Shown piece by piece: positions 1 through 10,068 of a stretch of DNA of 10,363 nucleotides; position 1 is the stretch's first letter; each line of letters begins with the position of its first letter. The DNA is from Cephalothrix spiralis (lineage: Eukaryota > Nemertea > Palaeonemertea > Archinemertea > Cephalotrichidae): the NCBI GenBank assembly GCA_032353305.1, contig JAUCNG010407249.1, positions 1-10,363 on the forward strand. Reading direction: 5' to 3'. The notes beneath the pieces were generated by a model that ran no database searches, was not told where the DNA came from, and worked only from the letters and a program-made list of their open reading frames with translations. The translations under genes were made by a program, and so were the position numbers.

Positions 1-1
1 T

Positions 2-268
2 AGCAGTTCTACATCTGGAACTGATGATAATAGTGTAAAAATAATTGAAGAAGACGATAGCTCTCTGCACTGAACTACAATGTACTACTAATTTTCTGAT
101 AACTAATTTCAATTCCATGATTGCAATGCCCTCAAGGATGTCGTGGAAAGCATCGACCACTTTGCTGTCGTATGGGTTGTAATGTTCCAGATAATCGAAG
201 GGCATTTCCTCTTCATCCCTTTCGCTGATATATCTCATGAAGCAAAGTGTCGACAATACAGCGCGACA
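2..268 (-). CDS. Open frame at the left edge, HDILEG block of the transposon-like gene
   Basis: A minus-strand frame opens after a TGA at 269-271 and stays open for about 89 codons to the window edge, so it is incomplete at its C-terminal end. It reads SERDEEEMPFDYLEHYNPYD, then KVVDAFHDILEGIAIMELKL and a hydrophobic tail. HDILEG followed by ELKL matches a block I recall as VDIMHDxLEGV...ELKLL in an unnamed transposase-like family. The usual D-x-M-H is here D-A-F-H, a substitution at the best-kept point. The last 30 or so residues are less clearly coding. Confidence 0.5.
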
Positions 269-779
269 TCATTGTCGTCGCATCCATCTTTGAGGAGATT
301 CTCGATTTTTAAAGCTAAAAAGATAATAAAATTAAAGGACATACACATCTTAAGAGGGAAGAATCTTCTTTCGTTAAAAAAATGCAACTCCTCCTTGGAT
401 TCTTTACAAAAGCGACAGGGATGGTTGGCACTGAAGCTCTCGGTCATTCCCAAGTTGGAATGGATGCCAAGGTTATCACATCCATTTCACGGATTCCAGC
501 CATAATTTTTAATCCTTAAAACATCATTTAAAAACCCATACTGCTTAATATATTCCGCTCTGCAGATAGTCATGATGCACTTGATGTTTTTTAATTGACT
601 ATTGAATTGAGGTAGTAAGTTCTTACTGTATAATAGAAAAATCCCATTTCTCTCGACCCGAGTGGATTGGCCATTTGGCATTCGTCGAAGAAAATTAACA
701 GGTCGATTGGATTTTTTCTTAACTTCAACTCGTGCCGCGCCACGTTAATTCATCGAGTAGCTCCACCTCCTCAACACCC

Positions 780-1097
780 TCATTGATTACTCTCACAGTT
801 CCTTTGACGGTGACTGTTTTGAACCGTTTTACATCCAGTACACCTATATATCTGCTGGGGTGTTATATGCCTTCGGCGGTTCTCCCTTGACATATATTCC
901 CGTGGGGACTCTCCAATATCAGCGGCATTCGTCATATGAGAAATGTGGTAGTGTATGTCGCGATCAGGGATATTTTCGAAGACTTGATGGCAGACAGAAC
1001 ATGCGTAGCACCCATGCATGTTGTGCTTTAAAGCTTTGTGCCGGTCCAAGGATGGCTCATCCAGCAATCGAGCACCGCACCCGTCACAAGTTGGCAT
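780..1097 (-). CDS. Two-finger C2H2 zinc-finger ORF, N-terminal part of the decayed element
   Basis: A 105-residue ORF with two canonical fingers. One is C-x2-C-x12-H-x4-H at residues about 4-25 (CDGCGARLLDEPSLDRH). The other has the same spacing at about 33-54 (CSVCHQVFENIPDRDIH). A CTGCK motif near the C-terminus could be half of a third finger. The ATG lies 4 nt after a good minus-strand splice acceptor (TTTCTTTTCTAG at about 1101), so the ORF may be the start of a downstream exon. After about residue 65 another frame (862-725: VKRFKTVTVKG, EEVELLDELTW) looks more coding-like, so the true protein probably shifts frame there. Role unknown; DNA binding is the usual inference for such fingers. 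Confidence 0.5.
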   Translation of the reverse strand: MPTCDGCGARLLDEPSLDRHKALKHNMHGCYACSVCHQVFENIPDRDIHYHISHMTNAADIGESPREYMSRENRRRHITPQQIYRCTGCKTVQNSHRQRNCESNQ

Positions 1098-1100
1098 ATT

Positions 1101-1104
1101 CTAG
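1101..1104 (-). promoter_or_regulatory. Candidate 3' splice site before the zinc-finger ATG
   Basis: The minus strand reads TTGTTTCTTTTCTAG immediately before AATATG. A pyrimidine tract plus TAG just 4 nt before the zinc-finger start codon suggests a 5' UTR intron or an upstream coding exon. No matching donor is certain; CCG|GTACTT near 1218-1225 is one weak candidate. Confidence 0.35.
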
Positions 1105-1133
1105 AAAAGAAACAAGACATATTTTGAGTGATA

Positions 1134-1154
1134 ATACGAAATACGAAATACGAA
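1134..1154. repeat. ATACGAA x 3 tandem repeat
   Basis: Three perfect, adjacent copies of the 7-mer ATACGAA, followed by a partial match. It lies between the zinc-finger ORF and its putative promoter. Confidence 0.9.
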
Positions 1155-1284
1155 TTTATTTCTTTAAATTACATACATAAAAATAAAATAAAAATAAAAT
1201 GTACATAATAAGGAAGTACCGGCGCATAACTAGAAATAGTCGCTTTTGCGGCGGCAAACTTAAATAAAAATTAAAAAATTTAAG

Positions 1285-1292
1285 CTTTTATA
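1285..1292 (-). promoter_or_regulatory. Candidate TATA box (TATAAAAG) for the zinc-finger element
   Basis: The minus strand reads TATAAAAG directly after the second 18-bp repeat. It lies about 190 nt upstream of the zinc-finger ATG, with GA-rich sequence further upstream. Position and sequence fit a core promoter. In AT-rich DNA a chance TATA match is common, so the support comes mainly from the adjacent repeat pair. Confidence 0.4.
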
Positions 1293-1327
1293 AATTGTAC
1301 AACTTCCCCAAATTGTACAACTTCCCC
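1292..1327. repeat. Perfect 18-bp tandem duplication with palindromic TTGTACAA
   Basis: AAATTGTACAACTTCCCC occurs at 1292-1309 and again, identically, at 1310-1327. Each copy contains the 8-bp perfect palindrome TTGTACAA, a possible dimer-binding site. Read on the minus strand, the pair sits immediately upstream of the TATAAAAG motif. Confidence 0.95.
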
Positions 1328-1328
1328 A

Positions 1329-1395
1329 ACACTCATCTTTTCTCATCTCTTCCTTTTCTCGAGCTTTTCTTTCCCTCTCTCTCCTCTCTCTTTTT
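1329..1395. repeat. Polypyrimidine/polypurine (CT/GA) tract
   Basis: A nearly pure run of C and T on the plus strand, that is GAGA-type sequence on the minus strand, about 65 bp with CTCTCTCTCC sections. It could be a GAGA-like promoter element for the minus-strand element or simply a low-complexity tract. Two minus-strand frames across it (for example PPPEVLVKGTKPPGLPQKE and an ORF at 1333-1449) owe much of their basic character to the tract. Confidence 0.6.
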
Positions 1396-1449
1396 GAGGT
1401 AGCCCTGGCGGCTTTGTACCTTTAACCAGTACTTCTGGCGGCGGTTCAT

Positions 1450-1640
1450 TTTTTTGGGGGTTTCTTCTTTTTAAATGAATTTTGAATTTTTTATTCGTAA
1501 CGTATTTTCAGAAAAAGCATGCAACGTAAGCTTGTACAATTAGAATCGGATTTTAGAGAACAACTTTTCATGTGTACCCCGCAAATTCCTTATCTCGGTA
1601 GAGCACCCTGTCAATAAATGTAATTATAAGATTACATAAT
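1450..1640. other. AT-rich spacer with no recognisable gene
   Basis: Between the GA tract and the end of the next minus-strand remnant. I see no convincing reading frame, repeat or hairpin here, only T-rich and A-rich runs. Confidence 0.5.
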
Positions 1641-1642
1641 TT

Positions 1643-1648
1643 TTTATT
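1643..1648 (-). terminator. AATAAA polyadenylation signal after the minus-strand stop
   Basis: On the minus strand AATAAA lies 9 nt after the stop codon at 1660-1658 that closes the MEPCIDI reading frame. This is very close spacing for a 3' end, but it fits a compact transposon transcript. A match by chance is possible in such AT-rich sequence. Confidence 0.4.
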
Positions 1649-1653
1649 TAAAA

Positions 1654-2684
1654 GGGCTCAGATGTCAATACAAGGCTCCATACCATCAGCCTTCAAAATT
1701 GCAGTTATATCCTCCTCCGCGACGTCTCTACTTATGGCAATGACATGGCCCTTCCGGAATGACCTAGCCCTCTCCCTAAAAGGAACATGACTTCAATGTC
1801 CCACTTTCGCTTGGAGGGGTCTATCACCCCATTTGGCGATAAAATTTCCGTGTTGTTACTAATGTCAGGATCATTCTCGATAGCGGCCGTATGACTATTT
1901 TTGGAAAGTGAATCTCGAACGTGGGGCTGATCTTTATGCCGAAATTTACGTTCAGTTATATTATCTGTAAGAAGTAAGCAGTTTCTTCAGCAGTAACAAT
2001 ATCTGGATTTTCGAAACGACTAAGCCTTTTCTTATCTCTGCCTGCTGGGCTGCATAAAAATCTTGGAGCTTTTCTTTGTGAGTTAAAGAAATGCAAGCAT
2101 ATAAATGTTTGCAAAAATATAGTTTGCCCAGTGTCTCAGCAGTAAAATATGCTTTCCACATTTCGTTTTCAAACCACTACTCATTAAGATATATTTTCAA
2201 ATTTTCTTTCCATTTTTTGAGTTACAAAATTTCCAGGCAAAGATCCCTCTCTCATGCTAGGGCACCACCATCTCATTACACTTTTGAAGCCTGTTTAAAA
2301 TAAACATAAAAAGTACAGCGTCCGACTTTAATTTATCTTGAAAAGCGTTAAGGGCATGGAAATTATACACAAAGACAAGTTGATGGTAAACCAAAATGTG
2401 ACACAGCATTAAGGACGTGATCAGCTTTATCATGTGCAATAACTGGAAGAAATGTTTTATTTTGATATGAGCTTTCCCAGCCGTTGTTGTCATTAAATAA
2501 AAAAGTGATTTTTGATGAGTGCAATTTTCTGAGCATGAAATATTGACTAACAATATCTCAAATTGTAACAATAGTGACACTTTAATTTCATTGGCTAAAA
2601 CCCAGTATTGTCATTATCACAAAATGAATATAGTATATAGTCTTGGAGCAAGCAGACATATAATTATGATTGACATCTGAGCCC
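1654..2684. repeat. Region bounded by a perfect 16-bp inverted repeat
   Basis: GGGCTCAGATGTCAAT at 1654-1669 is the exact reverse complement of 2669-2684. The arms could be the ends of an inserted element of about 1.03 kb, with GGG outermost. No abutting target-site duplication is seen; ATTACAT follows the right arm directly, but its left copy (1631-1637) lies 16 bp away from the left arm. Identity stops at 16 bp, so it may be coincidence or a local inversion scar. Confidence 0.4.
1658..1792 (-). CDS. C-terminal fragment of the unidentified remnant
   Basis: A 44-residue minus-strand frame opens after a TGA at 1793-1795 and ends at a stop at 1660-1658. It includes RERARSFRKGHVIAISRD and VAEEDITAILKADGMEPCI. 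The mixed charged and hydrophobic composition looks like real former coding sequence. The adjoining upstream piece (PSKRKWDIE) is one frame away, so a single indel at about 1785-1800 would have separated them. No known domain recognised. Confidence 0.42.
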   Translation of the reverse strand, partial: SHVPFRERARSFRKGHVIAISRDVAEEDITAILKADGMEPCIDI

Positions 2685-2711
2685 ATTACATCTCTAGCAT
2701 ATTTCAGCATA

Positions 2712-2798
2712 CTAAAAAGTTTTTCTTCGTATGTTATCCATGACAGACACCCAGAACATGGCTGTTTTCCCTAAATGACCTTTGCGGACTTCATCCAT
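2712..2798 (-). CDS. Fragment with GKTAMFW motif
   Basis: A 28-residue frame, MDEVRKGHLGKTAMFW then VSVMDNIRR, on the minus strand. It is separated by one in-frame TAA from an upstream piece ending THAIDAYLE. The likely original text is DAYL-E-x-MDEVRKGHLGKTAMFW, so the stop looks like a point mutation. It is not a P-loop, because the GKT is not in a GxxxxGK context. Family unknown to me. Confidence 0.38.
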   Translation of the reverse strand: MDEVRKGHLGKTAMFWVSVMDNIRRKTF

Positions 2799-3590
2799 TT
2801 ATTCTAAGTATGCATCAATTGCATGAGTCGTAGAATCATCTTGCAGGCCAATGTCCACATAAAACAATTGTATAATCCTTCCCAATAGTAGAATTTCCAC
2901 GCTGGAACAAATAAAACTTGATAAATATTATTTTGTAAGATATTTTCCGTTGCTCTCCAATCAGATTTTACATTTATTTCTTCTAAATGTCGAGTGTGAA
3001 TATCTAAAGTATGCTCATCGAGAGTCTTAAACCTATACCTGACTTTTTGAATATTTCCAGACATACTCATAATTTCCAGCTTTTAAAAGTCGTTCATATT
3101 CACCCCACTTTGTATTGTTGATAGTCATTGGTAGACAAGTCTTCAGGAATACATATATTTGTGGTGGATGCTGCAGAAAAACATCGGAATTCAAACATAG
3201 CCAGGTTCATATACAGGCGCAACCTTTCTGAATAACCCTTGCTTATGACCTTGCACTCCTGCTCAGTAGACCCGTTAGGACATAAATGTGGTCTCCATTC
3301 GCATCCATAAGGTGTGGTCTTGCTGTAGCAGCTATAAATTCGATTGAAGCGTTTACTCTTGGTCCACCTCATTTGAATATTCCAGTTCCATTTTTCAGCT
3401 GACAAAATACAGGCATTAAATTTTGGGATAATTTGACGGTTTATAAATTCTGTTAATATTTTAATTAATATATTATTTTCAACCTCCACGTTTTATATTA
3501 GATCCAGGAATAGTTGACATTTGTTTTTGACATCGACTTTGCCCACCACTTAAAATAAATCTAATTATTTCTTCATTCGATGGAAGAACG

Positions 3591-4400
3591 TCAACAAATG
3601 TGCGGTTTGTCTTTTTTATCGAACTTTGTCTTAAAGGTTCCCATTAATACTTTGGTTGTGTTCAAACTGTGCTTAACTATTGAGCTAGCGGCTAAGACGC
3701 AATGTTTTGGCCGTATTTCGATTCGCTGTTCATACTTGACATAGCGTGCATGCATTGTGGCGGCTACTCTGATAATCAAACTCTTGCTCAAGAGACCTGG
3801 AAATAGAAATATGTGATTATAATCATTTTCCTGTTTTTTCCATAAAATTTCAAGGTCGACAGTTTTTTCTTCTGGTCGACAATATATTGACTTTTGGTAC
3901 CAGGCATCTGGTCAAGACTTTTTCAGAATATGCAGGAAAGAGCAATTCACGCAATTCTGTGATCAGGTATTCCATTTCAATTTCATAATTCTTATTTGAT
4001 TTGATCTGATATTGAAATATCTTAAAAGAAAGAATTAGTAACTTTTACTCGGAATTAAGACAAGTTGAAAACCCTGATTTCTTGAGATTTTGAGGCTTCT
4101 ATTTTTAGATCATCAAACACGTGACCTATGATAAGTTCTCTGATATGATTTCGGCATCCTGACCACAAGAGATTGCTGGAGAGATTATACACGCACCTGT
4201 GACATGGCCGGTATAATCGCGGTATTGCTTGCAGTTGTATCGGAACACCTTGTTTATGATATTCGCAAGACAATCCCAAGATTTAACAATTTCTGTCAAG
4301 CGAGACGATCAGTTCCAGTGTTATAACTTGGCGTTCCTAGTAACTTGACACCTTGGGAATTAATCAATTCTTCTGACCTGGAGATTCTTCTGGAAGAGAA
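3591..4400 (-). pseudogene. Decayed hAT-like transposase remnant
   Basis: Minus-strand frames in order. 4400-4296: SEELINSQGVKLLGTPSYNT. 4308-4126: TEIVKSWDCLANIINKVF and YTGHVTGACI. 4279-4055: NLLWSGCRNHIRELIIGHVF and DDLKIEASKSQEIRVF. 4044-3850: EIEMEYLITELRELLFPAYS. 3791-3591: RVAATMHARYVKYE. From memory, an unnamed family common in invertebrate genomes has the same order: GVxKLLGxPxxxSGTG, then a W-x-x-V stretch, then FDTTxSNTGxxxGAC, then LLWxACRHHxxE, then VFxDLKxExSKSP, later GAMHHARxM. Asp in DTT followed by CxxH resembles hAT transposases. Here the DTTxSN core is unrecognisable (KQYRDYTG) and CRHH has become CRNH, and at least three frameshifts occur, so it is dead. Confidence 0.55.
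4055..4279 (-). CDS. CxxH-region fragment of the hAT-like remnant
   Basis: A 74-residue frame whose second half is the clearest piece of the remnant: LLWSGCRNHIRELI, GHVFDDLKIEASKS, EIRVF. It overlaps the 4308-4126 frame; the change of frame should lie near 4165-4190, since GHVTGACI belongs to one frame and NLLWSGC to the other. The start at 4279 is only the limit of the open frame. Confidence 0.45.
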   Translation of the reverse strand: MGLSCEYHKQGVPIQLQAIPRLYRPCHRCVYNLSSNLLWSGCRNHIRELIIGHVFDDLKIEASKSQEIRVFNLS

Positions 4401-4870
4401 CTATTGCTAAAATACTTGAAAAGCAGCATATTGTATGTCATTTTACACTACAACTACAAAATTACACAAGGATAACATTAAATGTTATTTTAAAATATCA
4501 ATCACGCAATTCCGGTATGAATATTTTCGTTATTTTCAAACATGATTTGATTTCTTAGATAAAAATGGCATCACGAAAAAATTAATAACTCTGTAAATAG
4601 TTGTCAGGCTTGGCTGATAAGCACTTCCATCTAAACTTTTAAAGATTTGGCGTGCACTTAGGTTATCCAAAACTTATTGACCACAAATATGTATTCTTAA
4701 CTCATAAGAAACAGTTTTCCTTAAGTGTTATTCCTTCAAGGTTACAAACAAAATACAGGATAGAACAACAATAAATTAGAATTACGATGATTAAATAACG
4801 AACAAAAAGAAGAGTAAAAGCTAATAATATATGTTATAAGAGAGATAGAATGGATACATTGTTTGATAAA
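4401..4870. other. AT-rich stretch with no recognisable gene
   Basis: No convincing frame on either strand. On the minus strand it ends in TTCTCTTCCAGAAGAATCTCCAG, which offers two possible acceptors (near 4391 and 4378) in front of the hAT-like frame, so part of the stretch could be an old intron. Confidence 0.4.
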
Positions 4871-4876
4871 ACGAAC

Positions 4877-4938
4877 CTAATTTCTTCCTTATCACCCTTG
4901 TTATCTCCACCATCCTTGTTCTTCTTCGTTTCCAGAGC
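4877..4938 (-). CDS. Weak candidate exon, lysine/aspartate-rich
   Basis: Minus strand: AATCAG precedes GCTCTGG and the frame reads ALETKKNKDGGDNKGDKEEI before a weak GTTCGT donor. The frame is also open on both sides, so splicing is not required. Low-complexity charged sequence can arise from A-rich repeats. The same DNA on the plus strand is a fine pyrimidine tract ending TTTCCAG, so the signal is ambiguous. Its phase does not match the donor of the 5118-5227 ORF. Confidence 0.2.
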
Positions 4939-5113
4939 CTGATTTTTTGAGAGAAAATTTTTTTGAGAAGATAATGTGGATACAAAATGGCAGTGCATCT
5001 ATAGATATTGCATGGTTACTAAAAATTAATATGTAGCCAGTCTATGGGTCACGTTTAATATAATGTTCTCAAGAAAAATATATAGATATATTCTGGAAAT
5101 TTAATTATTTCCC

Positions 5114-5227
5114 TCACTCTTTTCCCAATGTTTTGTCTTGTCCCGAGAAAGAGTTTACATCTTCGGTGGATGTTTTACGTGAAAGCCTTTCTTTTGCTTT
5201 CTTGATTATCTTAGTAGGCCAATCCAT
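5114..5227 (-). CDS. Small minus-strand ORF, possible first coding exon
   Basis: A 37-residue ORF starting MDWPTKIIKKAKERLSRKT and continuing STEDVNSFSGQDKT. It has balanced composition and an amphipathic, basic N-terminal helix-like stretch, unlike the AT-rich surroundings. The stop overlaps a fair splice donor, AAAAGA|GTGAGG (exon end 5118), so the true exon may splice on. No homology recognised. The gene, if real, is divergent from the DAAF9-like gene. Confidence 0.3.
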   Translation of the reverse strand: MDWPTKIIKKAKERLSRKTSTEDVNSFSGQDKTLGKE

Positions 5228-6054
5228 GTTTTTCGTTGATTATGTTCTTGGATTTTTGTTTTGATTATGATCATGCATCAAGATTGCTTCCAAAATATAA
5301 AATGTTAAAAAAAACGTACATTGTACATTTAACACACAAATTATAAAACAACGTTGATAGAAGTAAACAAGAAACATTTATTTTTCGGTGAAACATAAAG
5401 TAACGTCAGATTTTTAATGCCAAAAACATGATTTTTCATATGCTAGAAAGTTGTGCAAACTGCAAATGCTTCAGAAATCAATTATAGAAATAGAGTGGGC
5501 ATTATCAACAAAATCGTTTACTTTAAAAAATGTAATTATCATGTATGTAATGTAATGTAATGTGAATTTTTTTGAATTCGATTTAAAAAACAAGGCCACT
5601 AGGGACTTTTATCACCGAATAAAATAACGCTTAACAGCTATTTAACACATGATGCAAAAAATTGTAAACAAACTTCTTACCAAAATTATAAACATTTTGC
5701 TATTTTAAAATTTGTCAAACATTTTAAAACGTGAAATAAAAAAGTTAAGTCATACCTTATATTGTCACTTTCGGGTGCACGGTTGTAACCTTAGGTCTCA
5801 ATTGATCTACTTTAAACATCCCCTCGTACTGTAACGGTTGAAATAAACTGAGATTGCTATGAAAGCATTACACATTAATAGAGGATACAATAAAACAATT
5901 GCATTACACATTGATACAGGATACAATAAAACAACAGGATACAATAAAACAATACATGTAATATTAATTGCAATGTTGCTTATATAATTTTATGATAATC
6001 AACAACAAAAATATGCACCAGTATTTATTCTTCTTTTCTCTTTTTTTAAAATAG
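5228..6054. other. AT-rich sequence upstream of the first DAAF9-like exon seen
   Basis: No recognisable gene. It must contain the 3' end of the intron leading into 6055, and possibly the missing first exon or a promoter, but I found no ATG-containing frame ending in a phase-2 donor. Minus-strand donor-like sites occur near 5675 (TTTTG|GTAAGAAG) and 5755 (ATAAG|GTATGA). Small features inside: TGTAA repeats at 5546-5563 and the 36-bp repeat at 5865-5952. Confidence 0.45.
5865..5952. repeat. 36-bp tandem repeat, two and a half copies
   Basis: GCATTACACATTAATAGAGG plus ATACAATAAAACAATT at 5865-5900 is repeated at 5901-5934 with few changes. A partial third copy of the AGGATACAATAAAACAA half follows at 5935-5952. 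The unit keeps a plus-strand frame open from ATG at 5859, which is a by-product of the repeat, not a gene. Confidence 0.85.
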
Positions 6055-9463
<3,409 letters not shown>

Positions 9464-9535
9464 GTAAGTGTTCTCTAATTTTATTTGGAATCACTATTTT
9501 TTGTATCTTCTAATTACAAACCTTCTTTTAAAGTA

Positions 9536-9737
9536 CACAATTGGATGGAAATATTGGCGAGGGCAAAATTTGTACCATTTTTGGCCCCCCCTCGGTTTTG
9601 CATATTGGCAGGTAGTTGACCCCCACAAACTATATATTTCTGGAATGGTCTTGGAAAATGCTGATACCTCGGGGGTTTAGATTTTTGGCCGAAAATGATA
9701 CAAATTTTGTCCTCGCCATTTTTTACATCCAATTGTG
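9536..9737. mobile_element. Foldback MITE, 202 bp, TA target duplication
   Basis: The left end CACAATTGGATG and right end CATCCAATTGTG are exact inverted repeats. The similarity extends about 51 nt inward (both arms share GGCGAGG and CAAAATTTGTA, ending in GGCC) with about seven mismatches. It continues more weakly towards the centre (CCCCCCTCGG against CCCCCGAGG). TA flanks both ends (9534-9535, 9738-9739). There is no transposase frame; the open frames across it on both strands arise from the palindrome. A TA duplication fits a Tc1/mariner-mobilised MITE, but the ends do not look like typical Tc1 ends, so the superfamily is open. Confidence 0.85.
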
Positions 9738-9871
9738 TAATAGTAGAGTAATAACACACTCATTTTCTTTGGGTATTAATGCTATTCGAATGGTGCCTGT
9801 TGAACGGTACCCTGCTGGGCAGATTAACCAGATAAACGTCTCGGCTTCGGTTAATTGGCGAATAATTTCAG

Positions 9872-9960
9872 ATAACCGCAGCTAAAATGAAAGTTAAGGT
9901 ACATAATGCCAATCTAAATCCATAGACAATAATAACCGCGGCCAAAATGAAAGTTAAGAT
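9872..9960. repeat. 29-bp direct repeat with 60-bp period
   Basis: ATAACCGCAGCTAAAATGAA plus AGTTAAGGT at 9872-9900 recurs at 9932-9960 with three changes (26 of 29 identical). A looser third copy, CTGCGACTAAAATTAA, is near 9968. Just upstream, ATTAACC (9823-9829) and GGTTAAT (9849-9855) form an inverted pair. It looks like part of a dispersed repeat, not a gene. Confidence 0.75.
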
Positions 9961-10068
9961 GTTTATACTGCGACTAAAATTAATTACAAAAGCAAAACAT
10001 ACAATTATCGAGTAATTAACGCATGAAAGAGATTTTACAGACTACCAGATTATCCACAGATAATATCG

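Larger units (their letters stand above)
2..1100 (-). pseudogene. Decayed transposon-like gene: two C2H2 fingers plus CACTA/EnSpm-like body, running off the left edge
   Basis: Seen on the minus strand, in order: a C2H2 finger frame (1097-780); an acidic frame (862-725); a frame with FFDECQMANPLGSR (749-591); a frame with PQFNSQLKNI and YIKQYGF (681-487); a frame with CDNLGIHS and ESFSANHPCRFCK (486-235); and a frame with DAFHDILEGIAIMELKLV, open from 268 to the left edge. Each piece continues the previous one after a frame change. From memory, a widespread unnamed animal family carries the same ordered blocks: NPLGS, then FNS-LxNI, then GDNLGLHS with SFSANxxCRFC, then MHDxLEG. That order parallels Transposase_21 proteins of CACTA/EnSpm elements. 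Inferred: a broken transposase-type gene, inactive because of several frameshifts. Short introns could explain some breaks. The superfamily assignment is tentative. Confidence 0.6.
1658..3640 (-). pseudogene. Broken coding remnant(s) of unidentified family, C-terminal end at 1658
   Basis: Minus-strand coding-like frames follow one another with shifts. Near 3640-3482: FVDVLPSNEEIIRFILSGG. At 3489-3100: EWRPHLCPNGSTEQEC and PEDLSTNDYQQYK. Around 3115-3060: GEYERLLKAGNYEYVWKYS. At 3070-2804: RFKTLDEHTLDIHTRHLEE and VKSDWRATEN. At 2880-2712: QDDSTTHAIDAYLE, an in-frame TAA, then MDEVRKGHLGKTAMFW. About 2530-2363: NKTFLPVIAHDKADHVLNAV. At 2161-1961: HKEKLQDFYAAQQAEIRKG. About 2020-1965: FENPDIVTAEETAYFLQ. 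About 1990-1735: NGVIDPSKRKWDIE. At 1792-1658: SFRKGHVIAISRDVAEED up to PCIDI-stop. I do not recognise the family. GKTAxFW followed by MD recalls an anonymous repetitive protein group in invertebrate genomes, but that is only a memory. It may be one long dead gene or nested pieces. Confidence 0.45.

Noticed and set aside
2-73. Plus-strand frame SSSTSGTDDNSVKIIEEDDS ending in TGA, resembling a protein C-terminus.
   Set aside because: Attractive, but the opposite strand is open through here as the tail of the HDILEG frame. With only 23 codons it cannot be supported without the sequence to the left.
143-505. Plus-strand ORF of 120 aa.
   Set aside because: It lies antisense to the minus-strand frames carrying ESFSANHPCRFCK and HDILEG, which show family-like motifs; the plus frame shows none.
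860-1180. Plus-strand ORF of 106 aa opposite the zinc fingers.
   Set aside because: The C2H2 spacing on the minus strand explains the open frame; the plus translation has no recognisable feature.
1181-1200. AATAAA motifs on the plus strand as a polyadenylation site.
   Set aside because: They are part of an AAAATAAAAT low-complexity run and no plus-strand gene ends here.
1333-1449. Minus-strand ORF MNRRQKYWLKVQSRQ..., and an overlapping frame with PPPEVLVKGTKPPGLP.
   Set aside because: Two overlapping frames look coding at once because of the GA-rich tract. It lies upstream of the TATA-like motif. No splice support or known motif.
4936-5036. Plus-strand exon after the strong-looking acceptor TTCTTCGTTTCCAG (PDFLRENFFEKIMWIQ...).
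   Set aside because: No matching upstream plus-strand exon, no family match, and the pyrimidine tract can equally be the complement of a lysine-rich minus frame.
5859-5987. Plus-strand ORF from ATG, with repeated GYNKT.
   Set aside because: Open only because the 36-bp repeat unit is a multiple of three; no donor or family evidence for it as the missing first DAAF9-like exon.
9468-9885. Three overlapping ORFs on both strands.
   Set aside because: All are read from the arms of the foldback MITE and its flank; the inverted repeat makes both strands open and similar (NDTNFVLA / KNGTNFALA).
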